From Thiorhodococcus minor (GTDB lineage: Bacteria > Pseudomonadota > Gammaproteobacteria > Chromatiales > Chromatiaceae): a stretch of 64,000 nt of DNA. The notes under the pieces are model-generated. The model searched no databases and was not told the origin of the DNA. It was given only the letters and a program-made list of their open reading frames with translations. Location of the stretch: assembly GCF_010820565.1 (NCBI RefSeq), contig NZ_JAAIJQ010000010.1, forward strand, positions 33,210 to 97,209, given 5' to 3'. Of this stretch, positions 8,975 to 17,004 are shown one piece after another. Both the position numbers and the translations under genes were made by a program. Every line of letters begins with the position of its first letter. Position 1 is the first letter of the stretch.

Positions 8975-10246
8975 ATGCCCCAATCCAACCCCAGGTTCAT
9001 CAGCCGCCTGACGCGCAACACCCTGGCGCTGATCCTTGCCGGGGGACGGGGATCGCGGCTGAAGCACTTGACCGCATGGCGCTCCAAGCCAGCCGTTCAG
9101 TTCGGGGGAAAATTTCGCATCATCGACTTCCCCTTGTCGAACTGTATCAACTCCGGAATCCGTCGCATCGGTGTGCTGACGCAGTACAAGGCCCATTCGC
9201 TGATCCTGCACATCCAGAAGGGCTGGGGATTCTTGCGCGGAGAGTTCGGTGAGTTCGTCGAGCTTTGGCCGGCGCAGCAGCGGGTCGCGGAAACGGCTTG
9301 GTACGCAGGCACCGCGGATGCCGTCTTCCAGAATCTCGACATCATCCGTGACCACGACCCGGAATACATCCTGGTGCTCGCCGGCGACCACATTTACAAG
9401 ATGGATTACGGCGCCATGATCGCCTATCACGTCGAGAGCGGCGCCGACATGACCGTGGGCTGCCTGGAGGTCGACACGGAGCGCGCGCGCGAGTTCGGCG
9501 TCATGTCCGTCGACGAAGATCAGCGTGTAACCAGTTTCGCGGAGAAGCCCGCCGATCCGGAGCCGATTCCGGGCACCAAGGACCGCTGCCTCGCCTCCAT
9601 GGGCATCTACGTCTTCAATCGCGGCTTCCTGTTCGAACAGCTTTTCAAAGACGCCGATATGCCTGGCTCCAGCCACGACTTCGGCAAGGATGTGATTCCC
9701 AATGTGATCCGCATGTACCGGGTCATGGCCCATACCTTCAAGGACCCGCGCAGCGGCGAGCAGGCCTACTGGCGCGATGTCGGCACCCTGGACGCCTTCT
9801 GGGAGGCCAACCTGGAGCTTATCGGCGTGACGCCGCCGCTGAACCTGTACGACAAGAACTGGCCGATCTGGACCTACCAGGAGCAGCTGCCCCCCGCCAA
9901 GTTCGTGTTCGACGACGACGACAGGCGCGGCATGGCGGTGGATTCCATGGTCTCCGGCGGCTGCGTCATCTCCGGAGCGACCGTGCGCCATTCGCTGCTG
10001 TTCTCCAACGTGCGGGTGAACTCCTACGCCAGCGTCGAGGACTCCGTGATCCTGCCGGACGTCGATATCGGGCGGAACTGTGTGATTCGCAACGCAGTCA
10101 TAGACCGCTTCTGCCAGCTCGACGAAGGCACGCAGATCGGCGTGGATCCAGAGGCCGATCGCCGTGCCGGGCTCTACGTGAGCGAGGGGGGCATCACGCT
10201 CGTCACCCCCGAGATGCTCGGCCAGGACGCCAACCACGTTCGCTGA
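8975..10246 (+). CDS. glgC: glucose-1-phosphate adenylyltransferase
   Basis: GlgC (423 aa) makes ADP-glucose from glucose-1-phosphate and ATP, the committed and allosterically controlled step of bacterial glycogen synthesis. The nucleotide-binding motif [13 protein letters not shown] (about residues 12-24) and the downstream [19 protein letters not shown] are diagnostic; [11 protein letters not shown] carries the catalytic Asp. The C-terminal third is a left-handed beta-helix with hexapeptide-like repeats. A near-perfect ribosome site precedes the ATG. It ends 11 bases before thiS, so thiS-thiG may be read through from the glgC promoter. Confidence 0.97.
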   Translation: MPQSNPRFISRLTRNTLALILAGGRGSRLKHLTAWRSKPAVQFGGKFRIIDFPLSNCINSGIRRIGVLTQYKAHSLILHIQKGWGFLRGEFGEFVELWPAQQRVAETAWYAGTADAVFQNLDIIRDHDPEYILVLAGDHIYKMDYGAMIAYHVESGADMTVGCLEVDTERAREFGVMSVDEDQRVTSFAEKPADPEPIPGTKDRCLASMGIYVFNRGFLFEQLFKDADMPGSSHDFGKDVIPNVIRMYRVMAHTFKDPRSGEQAYWRDVGTLDAFWEANLELIGVTPPLNLYDKNWPIWTYQEQLPPAKFVFDDDDRRGMAVDSMVSGGCVISGATVRHSLLFSNVRVNSYASVEDSVILPDVDIGRNCVIRNAVIDRFCQLDEGTQIGVDPEADRRAGLYVSEGGITLVTPEMLGQDANHVR

Positions 10247-10257
10247 GGACGCATCTG

Positions 10258-10458
10258 ATGCAAATCACTCTGAATGGAGAGCCGCGCGAGGTCGCCGAGG
10301 GGACGCGCATGGCCGAGCTGGTCGAGACGCTCTCGCTCACCGGCCAGCGTTTTGCGGTCGAGGTCAATGCCGAGCTCGTCCCCCGCAGCCGATTCGCCGA
10401 GCACCAACTGAGCCCGAATGACAAGGTCGAGATCATTCAAGCCGTCGGCGGCGGCTGA
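10258..10458 (+). CDS. thiS: sulfur carrier protein ThiS
   Basis: A 66-residue ubiquitin-like protein that carries thiocarboxylate sulfur for thiazole synthesis. It begins MQITLNGEPREV and ends in VGGG, the Gly-Gly tail that ThiF adenylates. Length is the family norm. thiG follows after 54 bases. Other thiazole genes (thiF, thiH or thiO) are not adjacent. Confidence 0.95.
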   Translation: MQITLNGEPREVAEGTRMAELVETLSLTGQRFAVEVNAELVPRSRFAEHQLSPNDKVEIIQAVGGG

Positions 10459-10512
10459 ATGCTCAGGCTCACGCATCCGCATTTCACACACTAGCAGCTG
10501 CCACAGAGATTC

Positions 10513-11310
10513 ATGTCTACAGAGAATCAGAGTCACGATCGCCTCATCATCGCCGGCAAGGAATACGGCTCGCGCCTGCTCGTCGGTACGGGTAAGTACA
10601 AGGACATGGACGAAACCGCCCGCGCCATCGGTGCCAGCGGCGCGGAGATCGTGACAATCGCCGTGCGCCGGACCAATCTCGGCCAAAACCCTGGAGAGCC
10701 GAACATCCTCGACGTGCTCTCCCCGGAGCGCTACACCATCCTGCCGAACACGGCCGGCTGCTATGACGCGGAGACCGCGGTACGCACCTGCCGGCTGGCG
10801 CGCGAGCTGCTCGACGGTCACAACCTGGTCAAGCTCGAAGTCCTGGGCGACGAGAAGACCCTCTTCCCCGATGTCATGGCAACGCTCAAGGCGGCGGAGG
10901 AGCTGGTCAAGGACGGCTTCGACGTGATGGTCTATACGAACGACGACCCGATCGTCGCGCGCGAGCTGGAGGCCATCGGCTGTATCGCCGTCATGCCGCT
11001 CGCGGCGCCCATCGGCTCGGGCCTCGGCATTCGCAATCCGCTCAACATCCTGACCATCGTGGAGAATGCCAAGGTGCCCGTCCTCGTCGACGCCGGTGTG
11101 GGCACGGCGTCCGACGCGGCCGAGGCCATGGAGCTGGGCTGTGACGGCGTGCTCATGAATACGGCCATCGCCGCGGCCAAGGATCCCGTGCTCATGGCGA
11201 GTGCGATGCGCAAGGGGATCGAGGCCGGGCGCGAGGCCTTCCTTGCCGGGCGGATGCCGGCGAAGCGGTTTGCTTCCGCCTCCTCTCCGATCGAGGGGCT
11301 CTTCTTCTAA
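10513..11310 (+). CDS. thiG: thiazole synthase ThiG
   Basis: ThiG (265 aa, TIM barrel) condenses DXP, dehydroglycine and the ThiS thiocarboxylate to form the thiazole phosphate of thiamine. Visible motifs are [12 protein letters not shown] (residues 20-31), the Schiff-base lysine in [10 protein letters not shown] (about K107), [16 protein letters not shown], and [20 protein letters not shown] with the phosphate-binding loop near the C-terminus. Length is normal. Together with thiS it forms a two-gene unit directly downstream of glgC, a metabolic mixture with no obvious functional link. Confidence 0.97.
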   Translation: MSTENQSHDRLIIAGKEYGSRLLVGTGKYKDMDETARAIGASGAEIVTIAVRRTNLGQNPGEPNILDVLSPERYTILPNTAGCYDAETAVRTCRLARELLDGHNLVKLEVLGDEKTLFPDVMATLKAAEELVKDGFDVMVYTNDDPIVARELEAIGCIAVMPLAAPIGSGLGIRNPLNILTIVENAKVPVLVDAGVGTASDAAEAMELGCDGVLMNTAIAAAKDPVLMASAMRKGIEAGREAFLAGRMPAKRFASASSPIEGLFF

Positions 11311-11322
11311 GCGCCTACCGCC

Positions 11323-11359
11323 GCGCGGGGCTGGAAGCCCACCGGCCCGAGCCCCGCGC
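11323..11359. repeat. imperfect-loop inverted repeat after thiG
   Basis: GCGCGGGGCT at 11323-11332 and its exact reverse complement at 11350-11359 enclose a 17-base loop, 12 bases after the thiG stop. There is no downstream T-run, so an intrinsic terminator is unlikely; it could be a 3'-end stabilising hairpin or a Rho-dependent pause. Confidence 0.5.
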
Positions 11360-11492
11360 TTGCCATTCGGATCGCCCCGAGACCACGCAGCGCCCCTCGG
11401 CCTTCGATCGACCGCCTGCCCTCGCACCTGTCGAGCACTCGGCAGCGACGCCCTCCCGACGACCGATTCGCACAACCTGGATAGACCGAGAC

Positions 11493-12197
11493 TTGGACGC
11501 CCACTCGACAGACACCCCTCATCGCCGCCCCGTTCGCAGCTTCGTCCTGCGCGAGGGCCGCCTCACCGCCGCGCAGGAGCGCGCCTTCCGGGAGCTCTGG
11601 CCGCTCCACGGGATCGACTGGACGCCCGGCGAGCAGATCGACCTCAGCACAGTCTTCGGCTCGGCAAGACCTCTTGTGCTGGAGATCGGCTTCGGGAATG
11701 GTGAGTCCCTCGCTGAGATGGCCGCCGCGGATCCTGATCGAAACTGGCTGGGCATCGAGGTGCATCGCCCCGGGGTCGGGCATTTGCTGCTCGAGATCGA
11801 GCGCCGAGAGCTGACCAACCTCAAGGTGATGCGCCATGACGCGGTCGAGGTCTTGGCGCAAGGCATCGCGCCAGGCAGCCTGGACGCCGTCCAGCTCTTC
11901 TTTCCAGATCCTTGGCCCAAGCGCAGGCACCACAAGCGGCGCATCCTGAGCTCACAACTGATCGCGCTGCTCGCAAAGACCATTCGGCCCGGCGGCATCT
12001 TCCATGCCGCGACGGATTGGGAGCCTTACGCCGAGCAAATGCTTGAGGTTCTGGATGGCGCGAGCGACCACTTCGAGAGCACGGTCGGCGTCGGGCGTTA
12101 CGCGCCACGGCCAGCGACACGGCCCCTCACCAAGTTCGAGCAGCGCGGCGAGCGCCTCGGCCACCCGGTCCACGATCTCCTATACCGGCGCCGCTGA
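11493..12197 (+). CDS. trmB: tRNA (guanine-N7-)-methyltransferase TrmB
   Basis: TrmB (234 aa) methylates G46 in the variable loop of tRNAs using SAM. The SAM-binding motif PLVLEIGFGNGESLAEMA is near residues 60-77; NWLGIEVHRPGVGHLL and the diagnostic FFPDPWPKRRHHKRR follow. The proposed start is TTG at 11493, since no ATG or GTG lies between the upstream region and the conserved FVLREGRLT segment; its ribosome site is poor. The stop overlaps the start of the following ABC gene (TGATG), suggesting coupling. Confidence 0.95.
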   Translation: MDAHSTDTPHRRPVRSFVLREGRLTAAQERAFRELWPLHGIDWTPGEQIDLSTVFGSARPLVLEIGFGNGESLAEMAAADPDRNWLGIEVHRPGVGHLLLEIERRELTNLKVMRHDAVEVLAQGIAPGSLDAVQLFFPDPWPKRRHHKRRILSSQLIALLAKTIRPGGIFHAATDWEPYAEQMLEVLDGASDHFESTVGVGRYAPRPATRPLTKFEQRGERLGHPVHDLLYRRR

Positions 12198-12823
12198 TGG
12201 CTGCGCTCCGCCTCAAGGCGATCAGTCACCCCCTCATCCGTCCCCTAGACCTGGACATCGACGCCGGCGAGCTGGTCTTCCTCTCCGGTCCCTCGGGCTC
12301 GGGAAAGAGTCTACTGCTGCGGGCCATCGCGGATCTCGATCCGCACCAGGGCGAGGTCTGGCTGGGCAGTGAAGCGAGATCTGCGCTGGCCCCGCCGATT
12401 TGGCGCCGCCGCGTCGGACTTCTGCCCGCGGAGCCCTTCTGGTGGGGCGACGCCGTCGGTGAGCACCTCCCCCATGGCGTCATGGACGCCGCGACCACAC
12501 AAGACCGAATCGGCGGCTGGCTCGGCATCCTCGGCTTCGAGCGCGACGTGCTCGACTGGGAGGTCGCGCGGCTCTCGACCGGCGAGCGCCAGCGGCTGGC
12601 CCTGATCCGCCTGCTCGCCCAAGGCCCGGAAGCACTGCTCCTGGACGAAGCCACGGCCAACCTGGATCCAGCCAATCGCGATCAGGCCGAGCGCCTCATC
12701 GACGACTACCGCCGCACGGCGACCGCAGCCGTGCTCTGGGTGAGCCACGACCCCGTGCAGCGCCAGCGCCTTGGCAGCCGTGCCTACACCATCCTGGATG
12801 GAGCCTTGGTGCCAGAGCCATGA
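12197..12823 (+). CDS. fetA: ABC transporter ATP-binding protein, FetA (YbbL)-like
   Basis: ATPase of 208 aa. Walker A is SGPSGSGKSLLL (about 34-45), the signature is a divergent LSTGERQRLAL, Walker B is ALLLDEATANLD, and the switch His lies in VSHDP. Only one nucleotide-binding domain is present. It overlaps the downstream UPF0014 permease by four bases, which is the arrangement of E. coli fetAB (ybbL-ybbM), a pair reported to promote iron export under oxidative stress. The metal specificity here is inferred from that resemblance. Confidence 0.82.
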   Translation: MAALRLKAISHPLIRPLDLDIDAGELVFLSGPSGSGKSLLLRAIADLDPHQGEVWLGSEARSALAPPIWRRRVGLLPAEPFWWGDAVGEHLPHGVMDAATTQDRIGGWLGILGFERDVLDWEVARLSTGERQRLALIRLLAQGPEALLLDEATANLDPANRDQAERLIDDYRRTATAAVLWVSHDPVQRQRLGSRAYTILDGALVPEP

Positions 12824-13626
12824 CCATGATCCACCTCAGTCCCTGGGATCTAGGGATCGCGTCCATCCTCATCTTTCTGCTCGCGGGCATGTCTTGGAGG
12901 CTGAGATTGGGGGTCGAGCGGCGCGTGCTCATCGCCGCATCACGCAGTGCCGTTCAGCTCACCCTGGTGGGGATGGTGCTGAAACTGCTTTTCGCCCAGA
13001 CCAACCTGGCGCTGATCGGACTCATGGCACTGGTCATGCTCTCGGTCGCCGGCTTCGAGGTCATGCAGCGCCAAAAGCGGCGCTATCGCGGCGGCTGGGG
13101 CTATGGGATCGGGGCCTTCTCGATGTTCCTGTCCTCCTTCAGCGTGACCTTGATGGCGCTGACGGTCGTCATCGGCGTCGAGCCCTGGTACCAGCCCCAG
13201 TACCTCATCCCGCTCCTCGGCATGATGCTCGGCAACACCATGAACGGCGTGGCGATCGCGCTCGACAACCTCACCCGCCAGGCGTGGGAGTCGCGCGGCA
13301 AGATCGAGGCGCGGTTGCTCGGCGGCCAGAGCTGGGAGACGGCGATCCAGGACATCCGTCGCGACGCGCTGCGCTCCGGCCTCATCCCCATCGTGAACGC
13401 CATGAGCACCGCGGGTCTGGTAAGCCTGCCCGGCATGATGACGGGCCAGATCCTCGCCGGCAGCCCTCCGATGGAGGCAGCCAAGTATCAGCTGCTGATC
13501 ATGTTCCTCATCTCCGGAGGGACCGGACTGGGCTCCATGGTCGCGGTCTGGCTGGGCTCTCGGCGCCTCTTCGATGACCGTCAACGGCTGCGACTCGACC
13601 GCCTGGCCGATGGGTCGAAATTCTGA
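12820..13626 (+). CDS. fetB: ABC transporter permease, FetB (YbbM, UPF0014)-like
   Basis: Integral membrane protein of 268 aa with about seven helices. The motifs AASRSAVQLTLVGMVL, LLGMMLGNTMNGVAIALDNL and SLPGMMTGQILAGSPPMEAA are characteristic of the UPF0014/FetB family. It would form the transmembrane channel for the ATPase encoded just upstream. Spacing (ATGA overlap) implies coupled translation. Assignment to iron export follows the E. coli homologue and is not shown by the sequence. Confidence 0.85.
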   Translation: MTMIHLSPWDLGIASILIFLLAGMSWRLRLGVERRVLIAASRSAVQLTLVGMVLKLLFAQTNLALIGLMALVMLSVAGFEVMQRQKRRYRGGWGYGIGAFSMFLSSFSVTLMALTVVIGVEPWYQPQYLIPLLGMMLGNTMNGVAIALDNLTRQAWESRGKIEARLLGGQSWETAIQDIRRDALRSGLIPIVNAMSTAGLVSLPGMMTGQILAGSPPMEAAKYQLLIMFLISGGTGLGSMVAVWLGSRRLFDDRQRLRLDRLADGSKF

Positions 13627-13876
13627 CCCGCACTAAGCGACTGATCGATCTCGATTTCCATACTTTCCCGAGCACACTTCAGGCAACGGAAAGGCGCAGC
13701 AGATAGGGTCTGCGGCGCCGAATAATAATTGACTATTTTAATCTATTAAATCCGGAGCCTTGCGTTCTCTTGGGTCTTGGCTTCGGCTAGTGTGCTGCCA
13801 TTGTTGCGTCGCACAAAGGCCGGCTCGTGCCTGTCTGCGATGAACGGCACCCTAGCCGCTGAAGGAGACCCAGGTC
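13627..13876 (+). promoter_or_regulatory. AT-rich leader upstream of the Mqo-family gene
   Basis: 250 bases. A markedly AT-rich island at 13721-13751 stands out from GC-rich surroundings and contains a good -35-like TTGACT at 13729-13734, but no well-spaced -10 hexamer follows. The downstream gene has AAGGAG at 13862-13867. The island is therefore a likely promoter or protein-binding region, with its exact elements unclear. Confidence 0.4.
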
Positions 13877-15289
13877 ATGTCTGCCTCGACCCATTACGAC
13901 GTTCTCATCGTCGGCGCCGGAGTCACCGGAACCGCCCTCCTCTATGAGCTCGCGAAGTTCACCGACCTGAATCGACTCTGTCTCGTCGAGAAGTACGACA
14001 GTGTCGCCAGCGTCAACTCGCACGCCCACAGCAACAGCCAGACCATCCACTGCGGCGACATCGAGACCAACTACACGCTCGAAAAGGCCGCGTCGGTCAA
14101 GCGGACCGCCTACATGGTGGTCAACTACGCCACCAAGCTCCCCGCCGAGGAGCGCGACAAGATCGTCTTCCGGATGCCCAAGATGGTGCTGGGCGTTGGC
14201 AAGCAGGAATGCGATTACATCCGCAATCGCTACGAGGGATTCAAGGAGCTGTTTCCGCGCATGCGACTGCTCGAGCGCGAAGACATTGCGGAGATCGAGC
14301 CGAATGTCGCCATTAAGAACGGCACATGGCGGGACGAGGAGATCGTCGCCACCGGGACCCCTGACGATTACTGCGCGGTCGACTTTCAGGCCCTGGCGCA
14401 GTCGTTCTCGAACGCTTGCGCGCGTCTGGATCGAACGACCAACAAACAGATCTCACAGCTCTTCGGCACCAAGGTCGACGGCATTCGCAAGGAGACAGAC
14501 GGCTATGTGCTGCAGACTAGCCGAGGCCTGCTGCAGGCGCGCGCCGTCGTGGTCTGCGCCGGCGGCCATTCGCTCCTGATGGCCCAGGAGATGGGGCTTG
14601 GGCTCGAATACTCCTGCCTGCCTGTCGCCGGGTCCTTCTACTTCGCGCCCGAGGCGCTCAACGGCAAGGTCTACAGGGTCCAGAATCCGAATCTGCCCTT
14701 TGCCGCGGTGCATGGCGATCACGACGTCAAGGAGCGCGGCAAGACGCGCTTCGGACCGACCGCACTGATGCTGCCCATGCTCGAGCGCTACGATCGCTCG
14801 ACGATCAAGGAGTTCTTCAAGGTGCTGCGCCTCGACCGGCAAGTCGCCGGCGTGGTCTGGGATCAGCTTAAGGTCCCGGATATCCGCAACTACATCCTGC
14901 GCAACTTTCTTTACGAGGTCCCGAAGCTCAACCGGCACCTCTTCGCCCGGGAGATCCGCAAGATCGTTCCTTCGATTCGCGTCGAGGACATCAGCTACGC
15001 CGAGGGCTTTGGCGGCATCCGCCCTCAGCTCATCGACAAGGCCGCGCGCAAGCTGCGCATGGGCGAGGCCAAGTTCACGGACGGCAATGGGATCATCTTC
15101 AACATGACCCCCTCTCCGGGCGGCACAAGCTGTCTGGGCAGCGGCGAGAAGGACATGCGCACCATCGCCGCCTACTTGGGGGCGCGCATCAATGAAGGCG
15201 CGTTCGAGCGTGAGATGCTGACGGGCTACGAAGATACCCGCGGCCAGAGCCCGGCCGCCGACCAGGAGGCGGTTGCCGCTGCATCCTGA
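13877..15289 (+). CDS. FAD-dependent oxidoreductase of the malate:quinone oxidoreductase family
   Basis: Flavoprotein of 470 aa. It begins with a dinucleotide-binding fold, YDVLIVGAGVTGTALLYELA (about 7-26), followed by VASVNSHAHSNSQTIHCGD, which matches the substrate/FAD region of Mqo-type enzymes, and it ends with FNMTPSPGGTSCLGSGEKDM, a C-terminal FAD-contact pattern also typical of Mqo. Mqo oxidises malate to oxaloacetate and passes electrons to quinone at the inner face of the membrane. Length is slightly below E. coli Mqo (548 aa), consistent with a shorter subgroup. The substrate is inferred; a different 2-hydroxyacid is possible. Confidence 0.75.
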   Translation: MSASTHYDVLIVGAGVTGTALLYELAKFTDLNRLCLVEKYDSVASVNSHAHSNSQTIHCGDIETNYTLEKAASVKRTAYMVVNYATKLPAEERDKIVFRMPKMVLGVGKQECDYIRNRYEGFKELFPRMRLLEREDIAEIEPNVAIKNGTWRDEEIVATGTPDDYCAVDFQALAQSFSNACARLDRTTNKQISQLFGTKVDGIRKETDGYVLQTSRGLLQARAVVVCAGGHSLLMAQEMGLGLEYSCLPVAGSFYFAPEALNGKVYRVQNPNLPFAAVHGDHDVKERGKTRFGPTALMLPMLERYDRSTIKEFFKVLRLDRQVAGVVWDQLKVPDIRNYILRNFLYEVPKLNRHLFAREIRKIVPSIRVEDISYAEGFGGIRPQLIDKAARKLRMGEAKFTDGNGIIFNMTPSPGGTSCLGSGEKDMRTIAAYLGARINEGAFEREMLTGYEDTRGQSPAADQEAVAAAS

Positions 15290-15310
15290 GGCCTGGTGAG
15301 CCTCGGAAGC

Positions 15311-15334
15311 GCTGTCAGCTTCCACCGGCCAGCT
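15311..15334 (-). repeat. short dispersed REP-like element
   Basis: A 24-base sequence just after the Mqo-family gene. Its reverse complement begins AGCTGGCCGG and ends GGAAGCTGACAGC, sharing both ends with the copy at 41178-41208. It belongs to a small family of intergenic repeats seen in this window. Confidence 0.45.
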
Positions 15335-15393
15335 GGTTGAACGCAGGCAGTTGGCGCCCGTTCGGCGCGCCGACAAGTGGCTCCGGAGAGGGC

Positions 15394-15427
15394 GGTCGAA
15401 AGAAGCTCGGGGGCCGAAGCCCCCGAG
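15394..15427 (-). terminator. candidate rho-independent terminator of hemE
   Basis: Read on the minus strand: a nine-base-pair GC-rich stem, CTCGGGGGC paired with GCCCCCGAG (15406-15427), closed by a TTCG tetraloop and followed by CTTCTTT. It lies about 40 bases beyond the hemE stop codon. The stem with a UUCG loop is very stable; the T-tract is short and interrupted. Confidence 0.65.
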
Positions 15428-15465
15428 TCCCAATCCCCTCGAGACCAGACGGCCCGAGTCTCGGT

Positions 15466-16530
15466 TCAGACGTGATACTGCCGGCTCAGCTCGTGAACGG
15501 CCTCGACCATGGCACCTGCGTGCTCCGGATTGACGTCCGGGGTGATGCCGTGCCCCAGGTTGAAGACATGGCCGGGGCCCTTGCCGTAGCTTGCGAGGAC
15601 ACGCGCAACCTCTTCGCGGATGCGCTCGGGCGAGGCGTAGAGGGTGCAGGGATCCAAGTTGCCCTGCAGCGCCACGCTGTCGCCGACCATGCGGCGGGCA
15701 TCCGCCAGATCGGTCGTCCAATCCACGCCCAAGGCATCGCAGCCTGTCTTCGCCATATCGCCCAGCCACTGCCCGCCATTCTTGGTGAAGAGAATGATGG
15801 GCACGCGACGGCCCTCGGACTCGCGGGTCAGACCCTCGACGACGCGCTGCATATAGGCCAAGGAGAACTCGCGGTAGTTCGCGGGCGCCAGTGCCCCACC
15901 CCAGGTGTCGAAGATCATCGCGGCCTGCGCGCCGCGGGCGATCTGGGCGTTGAGGTAGGTGGTGACGGAATCCGCCGTCTTGGTGAGGAGCTTATGCAGC
16001 AGATCAGGACGATCGAACATCATCCCCTTGGTATGCGAGAAGTTCTTCGCGCCCCCGCCCTCGACCATGTAGGTCGCCAGCGTCCAAGGACTGCCTGAGA
16101 AGCCGATCAGCGGCACCCGGCCATTGAGCTCGCGGCGAATGGTCGACACGGCATCCATAACGTACTTCAGCTCGCCTTCCGGATCCGGGATAGCAATGCG
16201 GTCGACGTCCGCGGCCGTGCGCACCGGACGCTCGAAATGCGGGCCCTCGCCTTCGGCGAAGTAGAGCCCCAGCCCCATGGCATCCGGCACCGTCAGGATG
16301 TCCGAGAAGAGGATGGCCGCGTCCAGCGGGAAACGATCGAGCGGCTGAATCGTGACCTCGCATGCCAGCTCCGGATTCTTGCAGAGCGCCATGAAACTGC
16401 CCGCCTTCGCGCGTGTCGCGCGGTACTCCGGCAGGTAGCGGCCAGCCTGGCGCATCATCCAAACCGGAGTGTAATCAACGGGTTCGCGCATCAGCGCGCG
16501 GAGAAAGGTGTCATTGGTCAACTGGGTCAT
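15466..16530 (-). CDS. hemE: uroporphyrinogen decarboxylase
   Basis: HemE (354 aa) decarboxylates the four acetate side chains of uroporphyrinogen III to coproporphyrinogen III, serving haem and, in phototrophs, bacteriochlorophyll. The start at 16530 gives [13 protein letters not shown], the normal N-terminus; the frame stays open upstream but that part is not conserved. [16 protein letters not shown] (about 22-37) carries the substrate-binding arginines, and [14 protein letters not shown] carries the catalytic Asp. [17 protein letters not shown] and HVFNLGHGI are further signatures. The gene faces away from uvrD across an unusual intergenic region. Confidence 0.97.
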   Translation of the reverse strand: MTQLTNDTFLRALMREPVDYTPVWMMRQAGRYLPEYRATRAKAGSFMALCKNPELACEVTIQPLDRFPLDAAILFSDILTVPDAMGLGLYFAEGEGPHFERPVRTAADVDRIAIPDPEGELKYVMDAVSTIRRELNGRVPLIGFSGSPWTLATYMVEGGGAKNFSHTKGMMFDRPDLLHKLLTKTADSVTTYLNAQIARGAQAAMIFDTWGGALAPANYREFSLAYMQRVVEGLTRESEGRRVPIILFTKNGGQWLGDMAKTGCDALGVDWTTDLADARRMVGDSVALQGNLDPCTLYASPERIREEVARVLASYGKGPGHVFNLGHGITPDVNPEHAGAMVEAVHELSRQYHV

Positions 16531-17004
16531 GAGGCGGTGCCCGATCTGAAAATTGTGAAGGTCCACGACTGGTCGAGCCAGCCATTCTACTACGGTCGGG
16601 TCGCGCCTTGGCCATCCGCAGGCGACGAGGACAGGGCAGTCGCACATTCGGCACCGGTGAATCTCGGCTGGCGCTCAAGGCGCATCTTTATAAATCAATC
16701 GCTTACGATGATCAAAAAGCTGTTGATAAGCAGGGGTGCCCGGCTGTGGATATCTTGTGCAGCAAATCGAGTCGAAATGTTGATCACGGGTTATCCACAG
16801 ACTCGAGCAACCAAGAATTAACTCTAACACTTTGTTTTAAAAGTGATATTCTCGTAATCGGCCTTATCCACAGGGCTTATTATTACTATCTTTAACTCTG
16901 CTTAGTTGAATTAACCAAGCGCAGGTGCCCAAATTCACGACCTGGGCGCAGCCAAGCCCAAGGAGCGATTGGGGCAGCCCTGGCAAGGTTGCTAGAATCT
17001 CGCG
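16531..17004. other. intergenic region with DnaA-box cluster; candidate replication origin or DnaA-regulated site
   Basis: 474 non-coding bases between divergent hemE and uvrD. From 16681 to 16920 the DNA becomes strongly AT-rich. Perfect DnaA boxes TTATCCACA occur at 16791-16799 and 16864-16872, both on the plus strand. Near matches are TGTGGATAT at 16745-16753 (minus strand, one mismatch) and TGTTGATAA at 16721-16729 (minus strand, one mismatch). Two GATC sites lie at 16710 and 16782. AT-rich tracts at 16811-16850 and 16877-16915 could act as unwinding elements. All of this is seen directly; origin function is inference. Confidence 0.6.
16969..16998 (+). promoter_or_regulatory. candidate promoter of uvrD, possibly giving a leaderless mRNA
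   Basis: TAGAAT at 16993-16998 matches five of six -10 consensus bases, with a weaker TTGGGG 18 bases upstream. The ATG of uvrD begins only seven bases after the hexamer, where transcription would start. No Shine-Dalgarno sequence is visible before the ATG, in keeping with a leaderless message. Confidence 0.35.

Noticed and set aside
8657..10237. Open frame of 526 codons on the minus strand opposite glgC
   Set aside because: Shadow of glgC codon bias; the product is rich in His, Asp and Val without recognisable domains.
13729..13757. Sigma-70 promoter with TTGACT
   Set aside because: No acceptable -10 hexamer 16-18 bases downstream; kept only as an AT-rich region.
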